NCBI GenBank assembly: GCA_033557835.1 | Contig: JAWQRO010000315.1 | Location: 1-43,339 of the forward strand | Length of the DNA: 43,339 nt | Origin: Helochares maculicollis | Taxonomy: Eukaryota > Arthropoda > Insecta > Coleoptera > Hydrophilidae | Direction: 5' to 3' | In this document: in pieces, positions 43,001-43,339 of the stretch | Numbering within the stretch: position 1 is the first letter of the stretch | Layout: each line of letters starts with the position of its first letter | The notes under the pieces: model-generated | The model's input: only the letters and a program-made list of their open reading frames with translations | What the model was told of the DNA's origin: nothing | Databases searched by the model: none | Made by a program: the position numbers and the translations under genes

Positions 43001-43311
43001 TTTTCAGTTATTTTGGACTTCCTAATTCAGTTCATTTCTGTATTTCGGAAAAAACAGTTTAATTAGGACGCAATTTTGAATAGAAGCTCGAAGATATATC
43101 ATTTCAGTTTTATCTTTATATAGCTAATAGTTTACATTTGGAAATAATTAATTAGATGCACAATTTAAACCTTGAAAAGAGAATGCTTTGCTGAATAGAA
43201 CACGAGATTTATTTGCACCACTAGAATGTTTAATTTCCTTTATATTGCTCTCTCATAAGTTCGATATTTTCCATTAGCGATACGTTCTGTGCAAAAAAAA
43301 CATGTATATAG
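40071..43311. other. non-coding DNA with GC-elevated patches
   Basis: No gene supportable. Patches of higher GC are at about 41100-41260 and 41610-41720; the second includes AAAATGGC, a PHO/YY1-like word, at 41690-41697. A C-rich, nearly G-free tract lies at about 42045-42120. A small perfect hairpin CTGCCC-TTA-GGGCAG is at 40852-40866. Confidence 0.4.
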
Positions 43312-43332
43312 ACACACACACACACACACACA
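43312..43332. repeat. (CA)n microsatellite
   Basis: About ten CA units at the end of the window. Confidence 0.95.
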
Positions 43333-43339
43333 AATATAT

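Overview
The window is animal genomic DNA, almost certainly from an insect. It is AT-rich and gene-poor, with long introns, GT-AG splice sites, AT microsatellites and several decayed Tc1/mariner transposons. A beetle is a reasonable guess, but nothing in the sequence proves the order.

The one gene that can be supported is a plus-strand Roundabout (Robo) axon-guidance receptor. Its 3' part occupies five exons: 14955..15236, 17244..17510, 18293..18570, 18660..18876 and 21705..23626. Spliced together they give one open frame of 987 residues. In order it encodes Ig2, Ig3, Ig4, Ig5, three fibronectin type III repeats, one transmembrane helix and a short cytoplasmic tail. The tail has a clear CC0 motif (YAEV), a clear CC1 motif (PTPYATT) and a degenerate CC2-like motif (NWSEIIPPPP), with no CC3. 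This layout fits the insect Robo2/Robo3 (leak) class better than Robo1. The signal peptide and Ig1 were not found and are probably encoded upstream of base 1, so bases 1-14954 read as a large 5' intron, or part of one.

Layout: 1-14954 is non-coding, with a 108-codon minus-strand ORF at 430..756, a SINE-like relic near 935-1282 whose body recurs at 11370-11458, a mariner fossil (about 4740-5600, minus), an AT microsatellite and one copy of a duplicated element (6698-6790). 14955-23626 holds the Robo exons; the last intron carries a decayed transposase (about 20930-21380). 23627 to about 25.45 kb is probably 3' UTR. From 25.5 to 43.3 kb there is no recognised gene. That stretch has a 1.5-kb Tc1/mariner-type element with clear terminal inverted repeats (32344-33844) and the second copy of the duplicated element (36413-36507).

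The most interesting non-genic signal is that duplicated element: about 95 bp, nearly colinear, two copies about 29.7 kb apart on either side of the Robo exons. Both keep an exact CGCACCTGACAGA and an exact TAATGGGTTTAATT. I read them as paralogous regulatory elements or fragments of an old repeat. I found no operon, CRISPR array, rRNA gene or intact tRNA gene.
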